Source of the DNA: Hoplostethus atlanticus
Lineage: Eukaryota; Chordata; Actinopteri; Trachichthyiformes; Trachichthyidae
Assembly (NCBI GenBank): GCA_034670405.1
Contig: JAXDDX010000144.1
Coordinates: forward strand, 508,501 to 572,500
Length of the DNA: 64,000 bases
Direction of reading: 5' to 3'
How positions within the stretch are numbered: the stretch's first letter is position 1; each line of letters opens with the position of its first letter. The notes beneath the pieces are model-generated. The model was not told the DNA's origin and did no database searches. It saw nothing but the letters and a program-made list of their open reading frames with translations. The position numbers and the translations under genes are program-made. This document shows, piece by piece, positions 21,591 to 33,796 of the stretch.

Positions 21591-23300
21591 CACCCTCAAC
21601 ATGCCAAAAATAAATGGCCAAAAATAAACGTGTTTTGAAATAACTTAATAGCACAACAAAAAGTCAAGGGGTTTGAATACATATAGTACATACATATAGT
21701 ATATATATAAATATGGTATATTTTTCATATGGTAACTATTCTGCAGTCATATCTTTTTTGCCTCAGCAAGTCTTAATGCTGTTATTTTGCACAGCTTAAT
21801 CCACACTTGACCTCACACTTCCCATTCATCATTATAACGGTTTTTTGTATAACCCCAATTTGTTGAATTCTTGTTTATATAATAGTTTTGGGTTATTTTC
21901 TATTCTGTTTAGCCTATTACCATTTCCTGCTGCGGCAACGCAATTTCTCCACAGCTGTCATTTTCTGGTGTTTAACGTGACCTTACGGGAGCAAGCCGGC
22001 AAGGCGAATTCCTTGTATGTGCAAACTTACTTGGCCAGTAAAACTGATTCTGATTAAGTTTCATCTAAACTTTTTCTTTAAATGGAGAGCTAGCGGAGAA
22101 AGAGGGAGGAATTGGAGGGCAGCCGACCAGGGTTGTAAAAGTGAGTGCGTGTGATGATGATGATGATGATGGAGACAGGGAATTAGTTTTCGATTAGCAG
22201 CAGTGTCAGGTCATGGTGTCGCGTCCCACCTCTCTGCCTGTCTGACTGATCAATACCAACATCACACACACACTATTAGCAACTCTACCTCTTACTTCTC
22301 TCTCTCTCTTTCAGAGACACACAATTATCAACTCCACCTCCATCACTCTAAGACTCCCTCTCACCCGTCTCGCTTTTTCACTCTTCTATATTGCCACTCG
22401 TATTAGTTCATTTTATTTTCTTCTATGTTTCTCTTTTGCTTTTACATTTCATTCATTTTATTGACACATTTCTTCTTGTTCTTGTTCTCTCATCTCGCTC
22501 TGCAACGATCATCACTGCATAAGAAAACATGTCGAGATTCACTTTTGTCCAATAAGGTGAGGCGATAAATAAATCACATCCTCAAGTCAAAAATGTTTGA
22601 GAAAATTCAGTGTGCTAAAATTAACTTACGCAAAATAACACTATTTCTCGTTTTAAAATTACCCTGAATGTTTGAAATCTCCCAAAGTAAAATGAAAAAA
22701 CTGGATTTATTAATACAATGAGATATTTTAGCACATTTTTGACATTAAAGGGTTGCCAACTTCCATGAGCCCATGAGTCACAAGAGCTTCACCCTTTTGG
22801 CCATCATAGCCTGGGATCTGCCGAAACCTTCATGCACTTGGAGCACAGACACCTTTAAAAACGCACAACACACACACACAAGTGCCCTCTACACATATGT
22901 CAGTGATTACTTATGCTACAAATAGCAAATCAGAACATCCCTTTGTTAATATCTCACCTCTGGAACCATGGAACATGTTTAATTTTTTATTTATTTATTT
23001 ATTTAGAACTGTAAAAAAATACAAAAGAATGCAATCAGTGTATCGATAACAAATTGAAGTTTGTAGTCCATGAATGTAAAATCATGCAAACATACTGGTA
23101 AATCAGTGTTAGCATACATTAGCATTATTACAACGCAAACATAATTACTTGAAGTGACTGGCAGTTCAGATAAAAACTACATTATGATTTAGTATGGAAA
23201 GTTCATATATACTAAAATAAATACATGAATGCAAAAAAAATCCGGATGAAGCTCAATCATAATGAAATTGTGCGCACATGCACAAGCCTTATGGCCACGC
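21591..23300. other. Non-genic DNA
   Basis: Contains a short (ATG)n run near 22155-22172, a CA/CT patch near 22260-22310 and a TTTA run at 22985-23005. No gene or RNA is seen. Confidence 0.45.
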
Positions 23301-23349
23301 CCACAATGGATTCCAACACGCTCCCAATTAGCCTGGTTTGAATATAAAT

Positions 23350-23580
23350 GTCCTTCGTTGTTTTAGGCCGCAGATATAATCTGCCAAGATGCAGGACCAA
23401 TAGACTTAAGAACTCATTTGTTCCTGCTGCCATTGGCCTTTTAAATAACTCAATGTGATTTTTATATTGTATGTGTTGTCTATTTATTTTGTTTGTCTGA
23501 TGGTTATGTGGATACTGCTGGCTGCAAAACAAATTGCCCCTCGGGGATAATAAAGATAACCTTGAACCTTGAACCTTAGT
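23350..23580 (+). mobile_element. 3' end of a non-LTR LINE
   Basis: A plus-strand frame at about 23367-23459 ends in the residues RTNRLKNSFVPAAIGLLNN and a stop. This is the typical C-terminus of fish LINE reverse transcriptase polyproteins. A short 3' UTR follows, then aattgcccctcggggataat, aaagat and a tandem tail of (ACCTTGA). Upstream the frame is closed, so this is a 5'-truncated copy, the usual result of incomplete target-primed reverse transcription. Confidence 0.7.
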
Positions 23581-24735
23581 TTTGAGAAGAAATGGTGAAA
23601 TCATTGCTGAAGCGTGTGAGAGGGGACCCCTGTGGAGGAGGAGAAGGGGACCCAGCTCTCTCTTGTATCCTGGGCCAAACTGCCATCAGTGGCTTTGTGC
23701 CTGATGACTCGGGAGACTCAGATCCACCTGACCAGATGGAACCCCGTTTGGATCTCATTGTAATGTGACTTGCAATAAAACAGACTTGTTTGCGCTTTGT
23801 TACAATGTAGTGAACTTGTATTAACAGACTCTGACCATGAAGACCCTGGTGCCTCCAGAAAACAGGTTGATATTTGGGGGAGAGAATCGTCGCACTATTT
23901 CCCCTTCTTCTTCTACAGTTCTTTGGGTGTGTGTCCTACTACTTTTTCAGTTAGTTTTTGAAACACATTTCCTGAAGTGATCCATGGAACCTGAAGGACT
24001 ACTTTAAAGGGTACACTTAATGCCATATGTACATTTTACAACCAAAACGTCCCTGTGAGGAGCTCATTTTTCCCTCCCTTCCTCCATCCATCCATCCATC
24101 ATTCATAAAGGTCACCCTACACCAATGACAGCACCTAAAGAAAGGTGACAGTCAAAAGCAGAAAGGAGGAAGGAAGGACAACCTCCCTCCACCCCTCCCT
24201 CATTTCGCTACCCTTTCTTCCTCGCTAGTTGCTAGGCTGGCAAATGAATTATACTTATCTTCAGAGACAGAAAGAAAGAGAGCGCGAGGTGAAACGTCCT
24301 AGGTGAGCTTCCACCCTATCGCAACCGATGAAGATCCGACAGTCTCATAGGGAGGCAAAAACAAACGTCACATGACTCGAAAACATGAAATATATGTCAG
24401 ACACCATGTATTTAAAACACATTGCACGAATGAAAAGTTAAACTGTAAATATATTTTAAAAAATGTTGCGAACCCAAATGGACATCTGCATTACATTTCT
24501 TACTTGCTCAGTGAAATGATCTTGCTTGTGGTGCATCTCTGACTTACAATGCGGCATGCTTTCAGATGATGAGGTGGGGGGTGATGTGTTAGCAGGGGTC
24601 CATAGGTAGGATAATCATTGCATGACTATGGCAATATGTTATTGAGGTTCGGGCAAATTGTTTCATTATCCTGTGACCAAGCCAATTCATGGCTGAAATG
24701 CAACAATTTTCCAAAACAAATCTATCGATCCAACC

Positions 24736-24740
<5 letters not shown>
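23581..24740. other. Non-genic DNA
   Basis: No gene recognised. A (TCCA)n patch lies near 24083-24103. Confidence 0.45.
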
Positions 24741-24773
<33 letters not shown>

Positions 24774-24778
24774 GTATG

Positions 24779-24811
<33 letters not shown>

Positions 24812-24929
24812 GTTTCTCTCAGTCAAAGTTATTATCATTGGACAGCCTAATAATCATCTGAAGTTAAATGACTTGGAAAAAGCAGCAGCTCCCACAAACA
24901 ATACACACATCAAAACATAAACTGCAGCC

Positions 24930-24975
<46 letters not shown>

Positions 24976-25315
24976 TGTGTGACCTGTGATGTTTGCTTGA
25001 CTGGCTGCATGTTGACTTGACAAGACTCTTTGTCCACTCAATGAAAGCCTGTGGACACACACACACACACACACACATACACACACACCTATGTCGCAGC
25101 AGGAGGCAAGAGGCAAGCCTTTTAGCTAATATACTTTCTTCAATGTTGTTTTTCTCTCCGCTTTTCTCAGTCCCTCTCACTCTCTCTGTCAATTCCGCTG
25201 TCTGTCTCTCTATCTGTCTCTCTCCCTCTTTCTCTCTGTTTCTCTCTGCCTGCCTGCCTGTCTCTCTCTATTTCTTTCATTCTTTCATCTTTTTTTCTCT
25301 CTCTCTTGGTCTCTG
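24741..25315. repeat. Microsatellite cluster: (CTAT)n, (GT)n, (AC)n, CT-rich
   Basis: CTAT occupies about 24742-24807 with an internal tgtatgta interruption. GT runs 24932-24978, AC about 25055-25088, and a CT-rich pyrimidine tract 25140-25315. The GT and AC tracts are inverted relative to each other and could pair. Overlapping frames of 68-140 codons are artefacts. Confidence 0.9.
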
Positions 25316-26046
25316 TCTATTCTGTCCTCAGCAACTAAATCTCCAGTGTATTTTTGACGGCGTTTCACTAAATCATTTCCCTAAGATACAAATAACGATT
25401 AGTAACAAGATTTAGGTGAGAGAGCTTGGTCACTTTTGGCTCGAAGGCTCGTTCCATATAGTGACAAGCACTTCCCTCTACTTCATTCATCAAAACAAAT
25501 ATTGGGAGAAATATCTTGAGTGACCTTAAACCATGTGGTCATCACAAATACAGACATACATATATTGTTACCACCACTCTGACGGCTGTGGCATCTAACC
25601 AATAGTATGACTGCATCTTACAGTATACAGGTGTATGCTTTACATTCATTCATAACATGCAACCGATTCTATGGGCTCTGGTTTCATGGATCAACGTGCA
25701 GAGCAAGGCTCAGGTCTAGGGTGCATGGCGCAAGTGGGCGTGTCCAGTCTATTTTGGTATTCTGGTGACCAGAGGTGCAAGGTGCAACTGTGGCGCAGTG
25801 GTCAAAGAGGTTGGATTAAGAGGAATACATAACCAGTAGGTGTGTTTTAATTCTGGCCAATCAAATCAGCTCATTTCATCTCCCTTTAAAAACAGTGTGC
25901 ACGCACATTGGCGCATGGACTACTTTGTGATGTCCCACAGATTAATTCAGTTACCACAGGTGTAGCGCTTAAATAGTTAGCTAGTTGTGCTTAACATATT
26001 AAAAAGGTTGCATTCAGTTAGTTATGGGTGAAGGATTTACTTCAAT
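25316..26046. other. Non-genic DNA, probable old DNA-transposon pieces
   Basis: Bases 25700-25930 (gcatggcgcaagtgggcgtg ... tcatctccctttaaaaacag) read like a decayed fish DNA transposon end, but I cannot pair it with another end. Confidence 0.3.
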
Positions 26047-26145
26047 GTGCGGTAATAATAATAATATATTAATTAATAATAATATTACAATTTATTTGTA
26101 TAGCGCTTTTCTTCAAAATCGCTTTACATTAAAATCACATTATTA
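26047..26145 (-). mobile_element. LINE/SINE 3' tail, minus orientation
   Basis: The minus strand reads aatgtaaagcgattttgaag then aaaagcgctatacaaataaa followed by an AT-rich (ATT)n tail. This is the common teleost L2-type tail signature. Only the tail is clear. Confidence 0.5.
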
Positions 26146-26765
26146 CGGATAAAAACGCAACCAAGATTACAATAAAATAGAGAGAAAAGAAAAACAATTG
26201 TGGGCGAAAACAAAATTAGGAGACGTTTAAAAGCGAGGTGCAAAATTTCAGACCTTAAAAGCAATTTTGGCCTAACATGCACATGTGGGATTTATGTCAG
26301 GTCTATGTTCATATCTTTATTTGTATGCATTTAAGTCAGAATTAACATTACATGGATGTAAAATGTAAAATATAAGGAAAAAAATTCACTCACCCTGGAA
26401 TGGTCCTTTAATACATTATTATTAAGACCCTTATGATTATGTCTTATTAGGGACATCAATGACCAAGTCCAACAGGTTATATTTTATGAACTACTCTTGA
26501 TTGTAAAAGCTTTTTTAAATGCATGAGTTTTAGAAACTGTCCTCATTGGGAATTTTGTTTAGCAATATGCAACATTCGAGGTGTCATGATAAATAACAGT
26601 TTACCATGCAAGAATAAAAGACTACATATTTCAAAGAGCCAGTCCTCCTCTACTGCTGAAATTTGATCAATTTGATCACCTTGTTCACCAGTGTAGAGGT
26701 CTGTGTCTAACTTGCATTGTATTGAATCTGTGAAGGCACATAACTATTACAGCAGTTCAGCAGCC
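26146..26765. other. Non-genic AT-rich DNA
   Basis: Nothing recognised. Confidence 0.4.
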
Positions 26766-26767
26766 TA

Positions 26768-27167
26768 CACTCACCGGCCACTTTATTAGGTACTCCTGCT
26801 CGTTAGTGCAAATAGCCTGCTCCTCCATACAGCGAATCACGTGGCTGCAACTCAATATATAAAGCATGCAGACTTGGTGAAATGGTTTGTTTTTTTTGAT
26901 TCGACCAAACATTAGAATGGATAAGATGCTGAAGAGACTTTGACTGTGGTGTGATTGTTGGTGCCAGACGTGGTGGTTTCTGAACTAACAGAAAGGCTCA
27001 AGCTAACATAAAGGCCACAGATGCTCCAATAACAGCTCTTTACAACAGTGGTGTGCAGAAGGGCACCTTGTTGAATCCATGCTGTGAAGAATTCAGGCTA
27101 TTCTGGAGGCAAAAGGGGGTCCTATCCGGTACTAGATAGGTGTACCTAAAAAAGTGTCCGGCAAGTG
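26768..27167. mobile_element. Tc1/mariner-like non-autonomous element, 400 bp
   Basis: The left end cactcaccggccactttatt then aggtac is mirrored at the right end (gtacctaaaaaagtgtccgg then caagtg), giving ~26-bp imperfect TIRs. TA dinucleotides flank both ends (26766-26767, 27168-27169), as Tc1/mariner insertion requires. No transposase frame remains. The interior phrase 'ggtgccagacgtggtggttt' is that of a common fish repeat. Confidence 0.7.
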
Positions 27168-27422
27168 TATGTATTTAGCTATTGGCGCTAGCCACCGTAG
27201 CCTTACTGCACAGACTCAGCAGAGGCTACGTTATGTTTGGCAAACTATTTAGCTATTAGCAAAGCGCAAAAGGGATGAAACGAGGATACGGTTAAATTAG
27301 AATTGTCAGCAATACTTTGCAAGCCTATTTAGCGAACGTTAGCTTGTTAGCTTTAGGTGAGCTATATAATATAATAGCAATAATTTGCGATACAAATAAT
27401 TAATAAAAATACTTTTTCTTAC

Positions 27423-27500
27423 CTTGAATCACCGACGTTGCTGGCATGTTTGCTACGTTTTCCTCCATGTTTGTTGACATTTGTTGTTACTTCCGCACTT
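27423..27500 (-). other. Candidate first exon (low confidence)
   Basis: On the minus strand a short leader with an ETS-like gcggaagt precedes an ATG (27480-27478). It opens 19 codons (MSTNMEENVANMPATSVIQ) and ends at a good donor (caag|gtaagaa). It could be the first coding exon of an unrecognised minus-strand gene or of a DNA transposon. No second exon was found, and the peptide matches nothing I know. Confidence 0.2.
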
Positions 27501-28440
27501 CGGTGGTTCAAGTGGGATAGATGGGGATCTATAAAAAAAATCCCATTTCACCTACTTGTAATTATTACTAGGGTCCTGTCGTGTAGTAGGAACGTAGAAA
27601 TAATGGTCATTCTGACATCGCGTGAACTTAAAAATGACTACGACTGAATGTGGCTGCCAAGCACATCGTATATTTGCACAGACAGGTTTAAGTTATAAAC
27701 CTCCTGAACAAACTGTCATCGATGGAGGTGTTTCCTAATTGACAATGCAAGTGTGCTGGGTGCAAAATATGGTACGCTGTTTAATATAATATCATGGATA
27801 TCATCTGAAAATTATTCTCAAAATTATAGTATTGGTAGGGTGAGTGTAGGACAAGTCTGAAATCTCTGTGTGTGACAAACTGTATTCCAACCATACACAC
27901 ACACACACACACACACACACTGATATTACACTGACAGTTTTAGAGGTGAAAAGTGAATGAAAATTAGAGCATCTGGTACACACACACACACACACAAGCC
28001 TGTTGTTCCTTCTGTGGCCAGGAGGCGGCAGTATGACTCCAGCTACAAAGTCTGACAGAAAAAGAGAGATGATGAGGATTTCCAGTTTCTCTCTCTCTCT
28101 CTCTCTCTCAGCTTATGAGAGCTTTGATGTGAGAGCCAATCAACGCTATTGATCTTTTGTTCTTTCTTTCTTTCATTCTTTCTTTCTTACTCTGTTTTTC
28201 CTTCCAGACAGAAGCTCCTCTCCTCTTTATTTTCTCTCAGCTGTCACAGTGAATATTCACCTTGCTTACTGAAGCAGACGAATGACACCTTTTAAAGCTG
28301 GGACATTTGTGTGTGTGTGTGTGTGTGCGTTCACATGCTTGTGCAGTGACGGTTTCATGAAGTGCAAATTCCATTTTTGTAGCAGCAGTCTGGAGAGAAT
28401 ATCGTTTACACTTCATTAACTCTGTATGTGCGTGACAGAG
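27501..28440. other. Non-genic DNA with (AC)n, (CT)n, (TTCT)n and (GT)n tracts
   Basis: AC tracts lie at about 27894-27920 and 27978-27997, CT at 28089-28110, a TTTC-rich patch at 28160-28190, and GT at 28309-28327. Nothing else is recognised. Confidence 0.6.
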
Positions 28441-28574
28441 TGTGTGTGCGTGTGCGTGTGTGGGCTTTAGAGAAAGAAAGAAGAGAGAATGTCTGTCAAC
28501 CTACGTAGTTGTGTGTGCGTCTATATGTGTCAGAGCACTTAGAGCTGTCAGAAAGTGTGTGTGTGTCTGTGTCT

Positions 28575-28623
<49 letters not shown>

Positions 28624-28648
28624 AGAGAGAGAGAGAGAGAGAGAGAGT
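28441..28648. repeat. (GT)n followed by (GA)n microsatellite
   Basis: GT-rich from 28441, with a pure GT run at about 28580-28620 and a GA run at 28622-28648. A frame of Cys/Val repeats is an artefact. Confidence 0.9.
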
Positions 28649-28769
28649 TTGCTGATCTCTTACTTCTGTCCAGTTCTAGACAACACTGATACTGCAGTTT
28701 GGGAAGGTACGGTTGGACACTGTTAAAACCAATCAGTCTAATCCATTCACGGACATATCATGGCCCTGA

Positions 28770-28829
28770 TGGAAATTTCCAGGACTTTTCCAGGACTTTT
28801 CCAGGACTTTTCCAGGACTTTCCATGACT
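28770..28829. repeat. Tandem 11-mer (CCAGGACTTTT)
   Basis: Four near-perfect copies of ccaggactttt run in tandem. Each has an NF-kB-like gga..tttcc flavour, but no function is claimed. Confidence 0.85.
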
Positions 28830-29875
28830 AAGTCAGTGCACTTCTGCGACCTTAAAAATGGTTACTTACTGGTTTTAACAGTCTACCAAACAAACACAAA
28901 ATAAAGTGCTAAAATATATTTTATTCAGTGTACAGAGTTGATGGAACGCCCTTGTTGATGCCTTTCATCTCTAATTAGTGTATTTTTTGGTTTTGGAATG
29001 ATATGTCAATATTCAAAGGGTTGAATAAAATAACTAGAAATTGGATTGACAATTACAATTTCATAAACAAATATTCAGTTGCATATTTAGAAATGAATGG
29101 ACCAATTTATATAAACTGGGGGAAAAAAAGTACAATTCACATTTTGTTTATTTGATTATATAATTTGTGATTATTTTAAAAGAAAAATGTGTATGTAAGC
29201 AGTCTGGTGTTAAATGGGTTGCAAAATGGCGCACGTCTAATTTAAAGGAGACTTAAACTTAAAAGAGAACTAATAAAATAGTTAGACGACTTTTCCGATC
29301 CGCTCCGGCGAGCAAAGTGATTAAACGTCTTTCCACCGCTCTGCTTTCGGCACCATTGCGACGCGCGGGGCGGGTCAATCACTCAAAGCGGCGATATTGA
29401 AGTCAGATAAATAATTACAAAAGTTCGACGCAAACTTTTACTCGCAGCAATTTCTGCTGGAGGCAGATTAGTAATTAGGAAAGATACATCGGCAGGTTAT
29501 TGGAGCCAACTCAGTGAGCACGGCGACGAGACGACTGAGCAGAAAATTGCCAGTCGAAGGGAAAAAGATGATCTGCCGGTTGACAAGCGGGTTCAGTTAG
29601 TCGGTTTGTAGTCAATTGGAGTCGTTTTTTTTAAAGGGTTTGTGGGATTTCACACCATTTTCACACACGGCTTTTTGTGTCATGATTTCTTGTTAGTTTG
29701 GTCATAAATGTTGCAAACAAAGATTGGATTAATTACTGTAGATGTACATTTAAGTTTCACCACAGTAAGCCTCTCTTTTAAAATCACAGGCCTGTGTTTT
29801 CTTATAGTAACTACGCTTTACTGTAATACGATTTTCTGCAGTAGTCCTATATTTTCCTCCATTTGACACACATTT
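28830..29875. other. Non-genic DNA with a moderately GC-rich patch
   Basis: Bases 29280-29610 stand out from the AT-rich surroundings by CpG content and homeodomain-like taatta cores (aataattac, gtaattagg). They have no reading frame and could be regulatory. Confidence 0.35.
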
Positions 29876-30004
29876 AGATTTTTCTCTAGTTAACATACAT
29901 TTTACTACATCTTTCTCCAGTTAACATACATTTTACTGCATTTTTCTCCAGTTAACATACATTTAACTACATTTTTTATCCATTAAACATATATTTTACT
30001 GCAG
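29876..30004. repeat. ~31-bp minisatellite (gttaacatacattttact unit)
   Basis: Three to four imperfect tandem copies of a unit containing gttaacatacattttactac and tttttctcca are seen. Confidence 0.75.
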
Positions 30005-31128
30005 TAGGCCAGTGTTTCTACAATATGTTTTCAGGCCAATGTTTTACTGCATTTTGCTACCCTGTGCATCTGTCTTCGTACCATTGGGTTTTTTTTTTTG
30101 GTTTTTTTTTACAGTAGGTAAAGTATTTTACTACATTTGAGTACAGTGATGCTCTGTTGTATTAGGTTTTTCTACACCAGGCCTACATTTCATTACAGCA
30201 GGTGACATTTTATTCCATCTCTCTGTCTGTCTTACCTGTTTAGTTGCTCTTTTAGCCACCCCCCACCCCCCTTCCAGACAGTGGCAGCCATCTTGCCGAG
30301 CGGTTCTGATTGGTTTGGTCCTCTCAGCATCCTGTCCTGCCTTCCTCCTCAGCTGGACGTAAAGCCTCGGGACACCTGAGCTTTCATCAGGTGACTCCCC
30401 CCCTTTGCAGCCAATTAGCATCAGCACATTGGTTGTTTAGGACCCCAAAATGAGGTGGTCGGAGTACTATCCTTCAGATAATCCAGAGCTTGTGAATGCC
30501 ACGGGGCTGGAGAGACGACTATGTGTATACCCCCCAAACATTCCTGGACTCAAAGTGGGCGCCTTAAAGGTCTGTATGGAATTTATATAGCAAGCCCTCC
30601 ACCTCTCGCTCTCTCCCTCTCTCTGTCTTTTCTCTCTGTCTCTCACTCTTTCTGTTCATTTGCCCTTGCGAGCTCACGCCACAGATACACTTGAGTAGGC
30701 CTGAACACTGCCTAACTATGTGAGCATTGTGTGTGTGTGTGTGGGGGGGGGGTGCTGGTGTGCACTGATGGTCATACATTCTCATTTATCACAGCTGATT
30801 TGGAGCTAGTCTAGTTGAAAACTTCTTGCACTGTTAGAGCGCTCTCTCTCTCTCTCTCTCTCTATCTAAACCCTCTTCTTCACACACTGATGAAACACTT
30901 GATTTAAACAATGATTGCTGAACTCAGCTGGAAGGAGAGGAAACTTTAAGCACATTGTAATCTCTCAAAATTTTAAAGGTAACCATGATATAAAGAATTT
31001 AGTTTATTCCGAATCGCCAGTTTTGTTTGATGATGAAAAGGCAATGCTGAAGCTTGCTGAATCATCGTTTATATTTATGTTGTAACTTCTGAATTATGAA
31101 AGGCAGCATATAAATCGGGCTTGATTTG

Positions 31129-31130
<2 letters not shown>
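30005..31130. other. Non-genic DNA with a possible exon
   Basis: Bases 30441-30568 form an open stretch after an acceptor-like gttgtttag, with a weak donor (aaag|gtctgt); it is treated as a candidate under findings. CT tracts lie at about 30604-30650 and 30840-30864, and a GT/G run at 30729-30752. Bases 31065-31120 resemble a decayed LINE tail (cagcatataaatcgggcttg). Confidence 0.4.

Positions 31131-31174
<44 letters not shown>
31131..31174. repeat. (GA)n microsatellite
   Basis: About 20 GA units, directly after a LINE-tail-like phrase. Confidence 0.9.
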
Positions 31175-31177
<3 letters not shown>

Positions 31178-31734
31178 GACTATCCAGATAGCTGACAGTG
31201 ATGTAGTAGGAACACTCTTAATGATTTCACTATTAAACTATCTATTGAACGTGTACAATGTATACTTAGGTCTATAGTCTATATTGTGTGGGGTGTTACC
31301 TCATTGACTCTAGGAGGTGTAGAGAAGGGTTAAAACACTCAATCCAGACATGTATTGTACTTTTTTCTGCACTTTCAGTGTCTGGTTAAAGAGATATTTG
31401 GACATCACGTTTTTGGTATGTTCAGGAAAAGTTTCTATATGAATGTCTGCGCAAGTCTGGCCAGCCAACCCCCCCCCCAAAAAAAAGGGGGAAAAAAGAG
31501 CAGAACTCTTCCTAAAACATTTCCTATTGATGGTTTGACTGACAGCTGCAGCGATAGCCACCCTGGCTGAAGAGACAAGGAGGAGAGCACCACCTACAGA
31601 AACTCAAACTCCACCGACAGAAAATCCACGTCAAAAGACGTCACAGTACTGGACACACTGTTTGATTGACAGGTGATCTCTGGGAAGTGATCACCAACGA
31701 TGAGCGCTGAACACAAAGGCACTCGCGGATGGAA

Positions 31735-32571
31735 AATAAACCACCGCGACAACCGCGGTTGTTAAAAAAAAAGAAAAAAGTCCTGTATTTTGATAGTTTT
31801 TTATTATTTGTTTTCCATTTCATTATTAAATTAATGTGTATTTGGTGTCAAGTATTGTAACAACCCGGTTGAAATATGTGATGCTTACTGTTAGTTATGG
31901 CCAGTTATGGGAGATGTTATTAGCGGGTTCGTACCTCCCAACTGTTGGTTGCCCAACAGTTTGGAGAGTTAAGTTATCGAGGTGAGCTGTTGTACGGCGT
32001 GGTTACGGCCAACAGTAACTAATAATCAGCTTAATAAATGCACTGGATTGCAAACTAACTGTTTCGTTTGTCTACTCAAAGTATCCGTCTTTGACGGGAC
32101 GCTACAGTATGACTAAACTCATTTAGGGCTAGTATAATGAGTGTTTTTTCACATAATACACACTTTGCTCTGTTTGGTAATCTCCCTCAATTTTGTAGAA
32201 AAACTGCCACGAAGAGCTTTTTGACATTCGCCATGTTTAGTGAGCCGGAGTGAATTTACGAGCGTGCGTTAACATAATTAACTAATGTGATTGATTCACA
32301 TCCCTACTTTTATCACATTTCAGAATGTTGAGGGACAAATGGATAGATTATCAAACATGTTTGAAATTGTTTGGGACTCCTACGATGTTAGACTTTTTTT
32401 TCCTGTTCTTGGGACCCGCTAGTGTCTTACACTGAAGTACACTGAACCGATGGCGGGTAAACTCGCATGTATTAAAAAATGTTTTTAAAAAAGGACGGTA
32501 CCACCGCATCCCGCGGTGATGAGCCACATACACAACCGCGGTGGGAAAATTTCAAACCGCGACAGCCCTAT
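31735..32571. mobile_element. hAT-like remnant with CCGCGGT subterminal repeats
   Basis: The right end, read on the minus strand, is tagggctgtcgcggtttgaa with accgcggttgtgtatgtggc inside. The left side has ccaccgcgacaaccgcggtt at about 31740-31763. The inverted ccgcggt words and the cagggctg-like terminus suggest a hAT element; a clean left terminus and 8-bp duplication were not found. A solo LTR has inserted into it. Confidence 0.35.
31856..32106. mobile_element. Solo LTR, 251 bp
   Basis: It starts tgtaacaacccgg and ends gacgctaca, with inverted TGTA/TACA termini. The 4-bp duplication GTAT flanks it at 31852-31855 and 32107-32110. An aataaa-type signal (cttaataaatgc) lies at about 32032. 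No internal retroelement DNA is present, so it is a solo LTR left by recombination. The orientation is probably plus, judged from the poly(A) signal. Confidence 0.75.
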
Positions 32572-33763
32572 TGTGAACACTACAATACTATAACAAGTGT
32601 AAAGCAAGCTAGGTTAGCACTAGTTACGAGCTTGCTAGCTATAACCATCTTGGCAAATGGAAATATAACAATGAACATTTAAACCAAATCACCAATAATA
32701 TCTCATATCTCATACTTTTACTTTTTTGAATATTGGCCTACTACATTGGCATAGGCCAATATTCAAAATCTAAATCAAACAGTCTAATCTTGTAAAATCA
32801 CATGACTTAACTCACCAGGAAACCAGGGAACTTGAAATTTTATTTTATTTTTTTAACTTTTTTACTTGCTTTAATACTATTCTATACTCTGTATATGTGT
32901 TATGTATATACGTAATATATGTATATTTAATTTGTTCACTTGTTTTAGGAGTGGCCTCGCAGCACTTCCTTCTCTGCTGGGATTGGCTGGCCTCACAGTG
33001 ACCTCACCTCTAGTCTATAGGAAGCCACACCCCCAATTTTTTGCTGTTGGCCTAATATATGCATTTCTTTATAATAAAATGTATAATTCCTAATTTTATG
33101 ATATAGAAACAGAACGTATTGTGAGGAGAAGGAGAGAAATAGAATACCAGAGCATCAGCATCATTTTCCTTTAAAGGGGCATTAAGTAATCTATGAACTT
33201 CGACCTCTATCTGTGACCAGAAGGAATTGCAACAACATTGAACTCCGGAAAGTGAGTTTTTTGAAAGCCATAAATTTCAGCAGATAATCGTTGGCCAAAT
33301 AATCAATGAGTTATTGGTATTGATCAATAACCCTATCAACCCCCACAGATATATTATGGACATTTTGTGCTAAGGGGCTGGAAAAACCTTACTTGTTGCC
33401 CCTTTATGTGTAGCAAATGATATGACACCCAAAACTCTAGAGTCTTGATTGATTGATAACAATAGTATTCAAGTTGGATTACAAAAGTCACAAGTTTAAA
33501 ACACACACACAGCCTAAATATAAATACAGTAGTAGTGGGACATGAAGAGTTCATTTTTTTCAATTGTTACTTCTTGTTGTGTGTAAGAACTTCAACTACG
33601 CCTGAATTCACACACACTTACAATTAATACACTGCACGCTTCAACACACACACTTGGAATTAATTCGCTGCATGCATGGATACACACACATGCCCCACAC
33701 TTACGCCTGAGCACACACACTCTGACACATTCATAACACCCACTCCTTTGCTTAAGAACAAAA

Positions 33764-33796
<33 letters not shown>

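Noticed and set aside
28442-28624. Cys/Val-rich 60-codon frame
   Set aside because: Translation of a (GT)n microsatellite. The same applies to similar frames at 24854-25192, 33592-33858, 40937-41254 and 44615.
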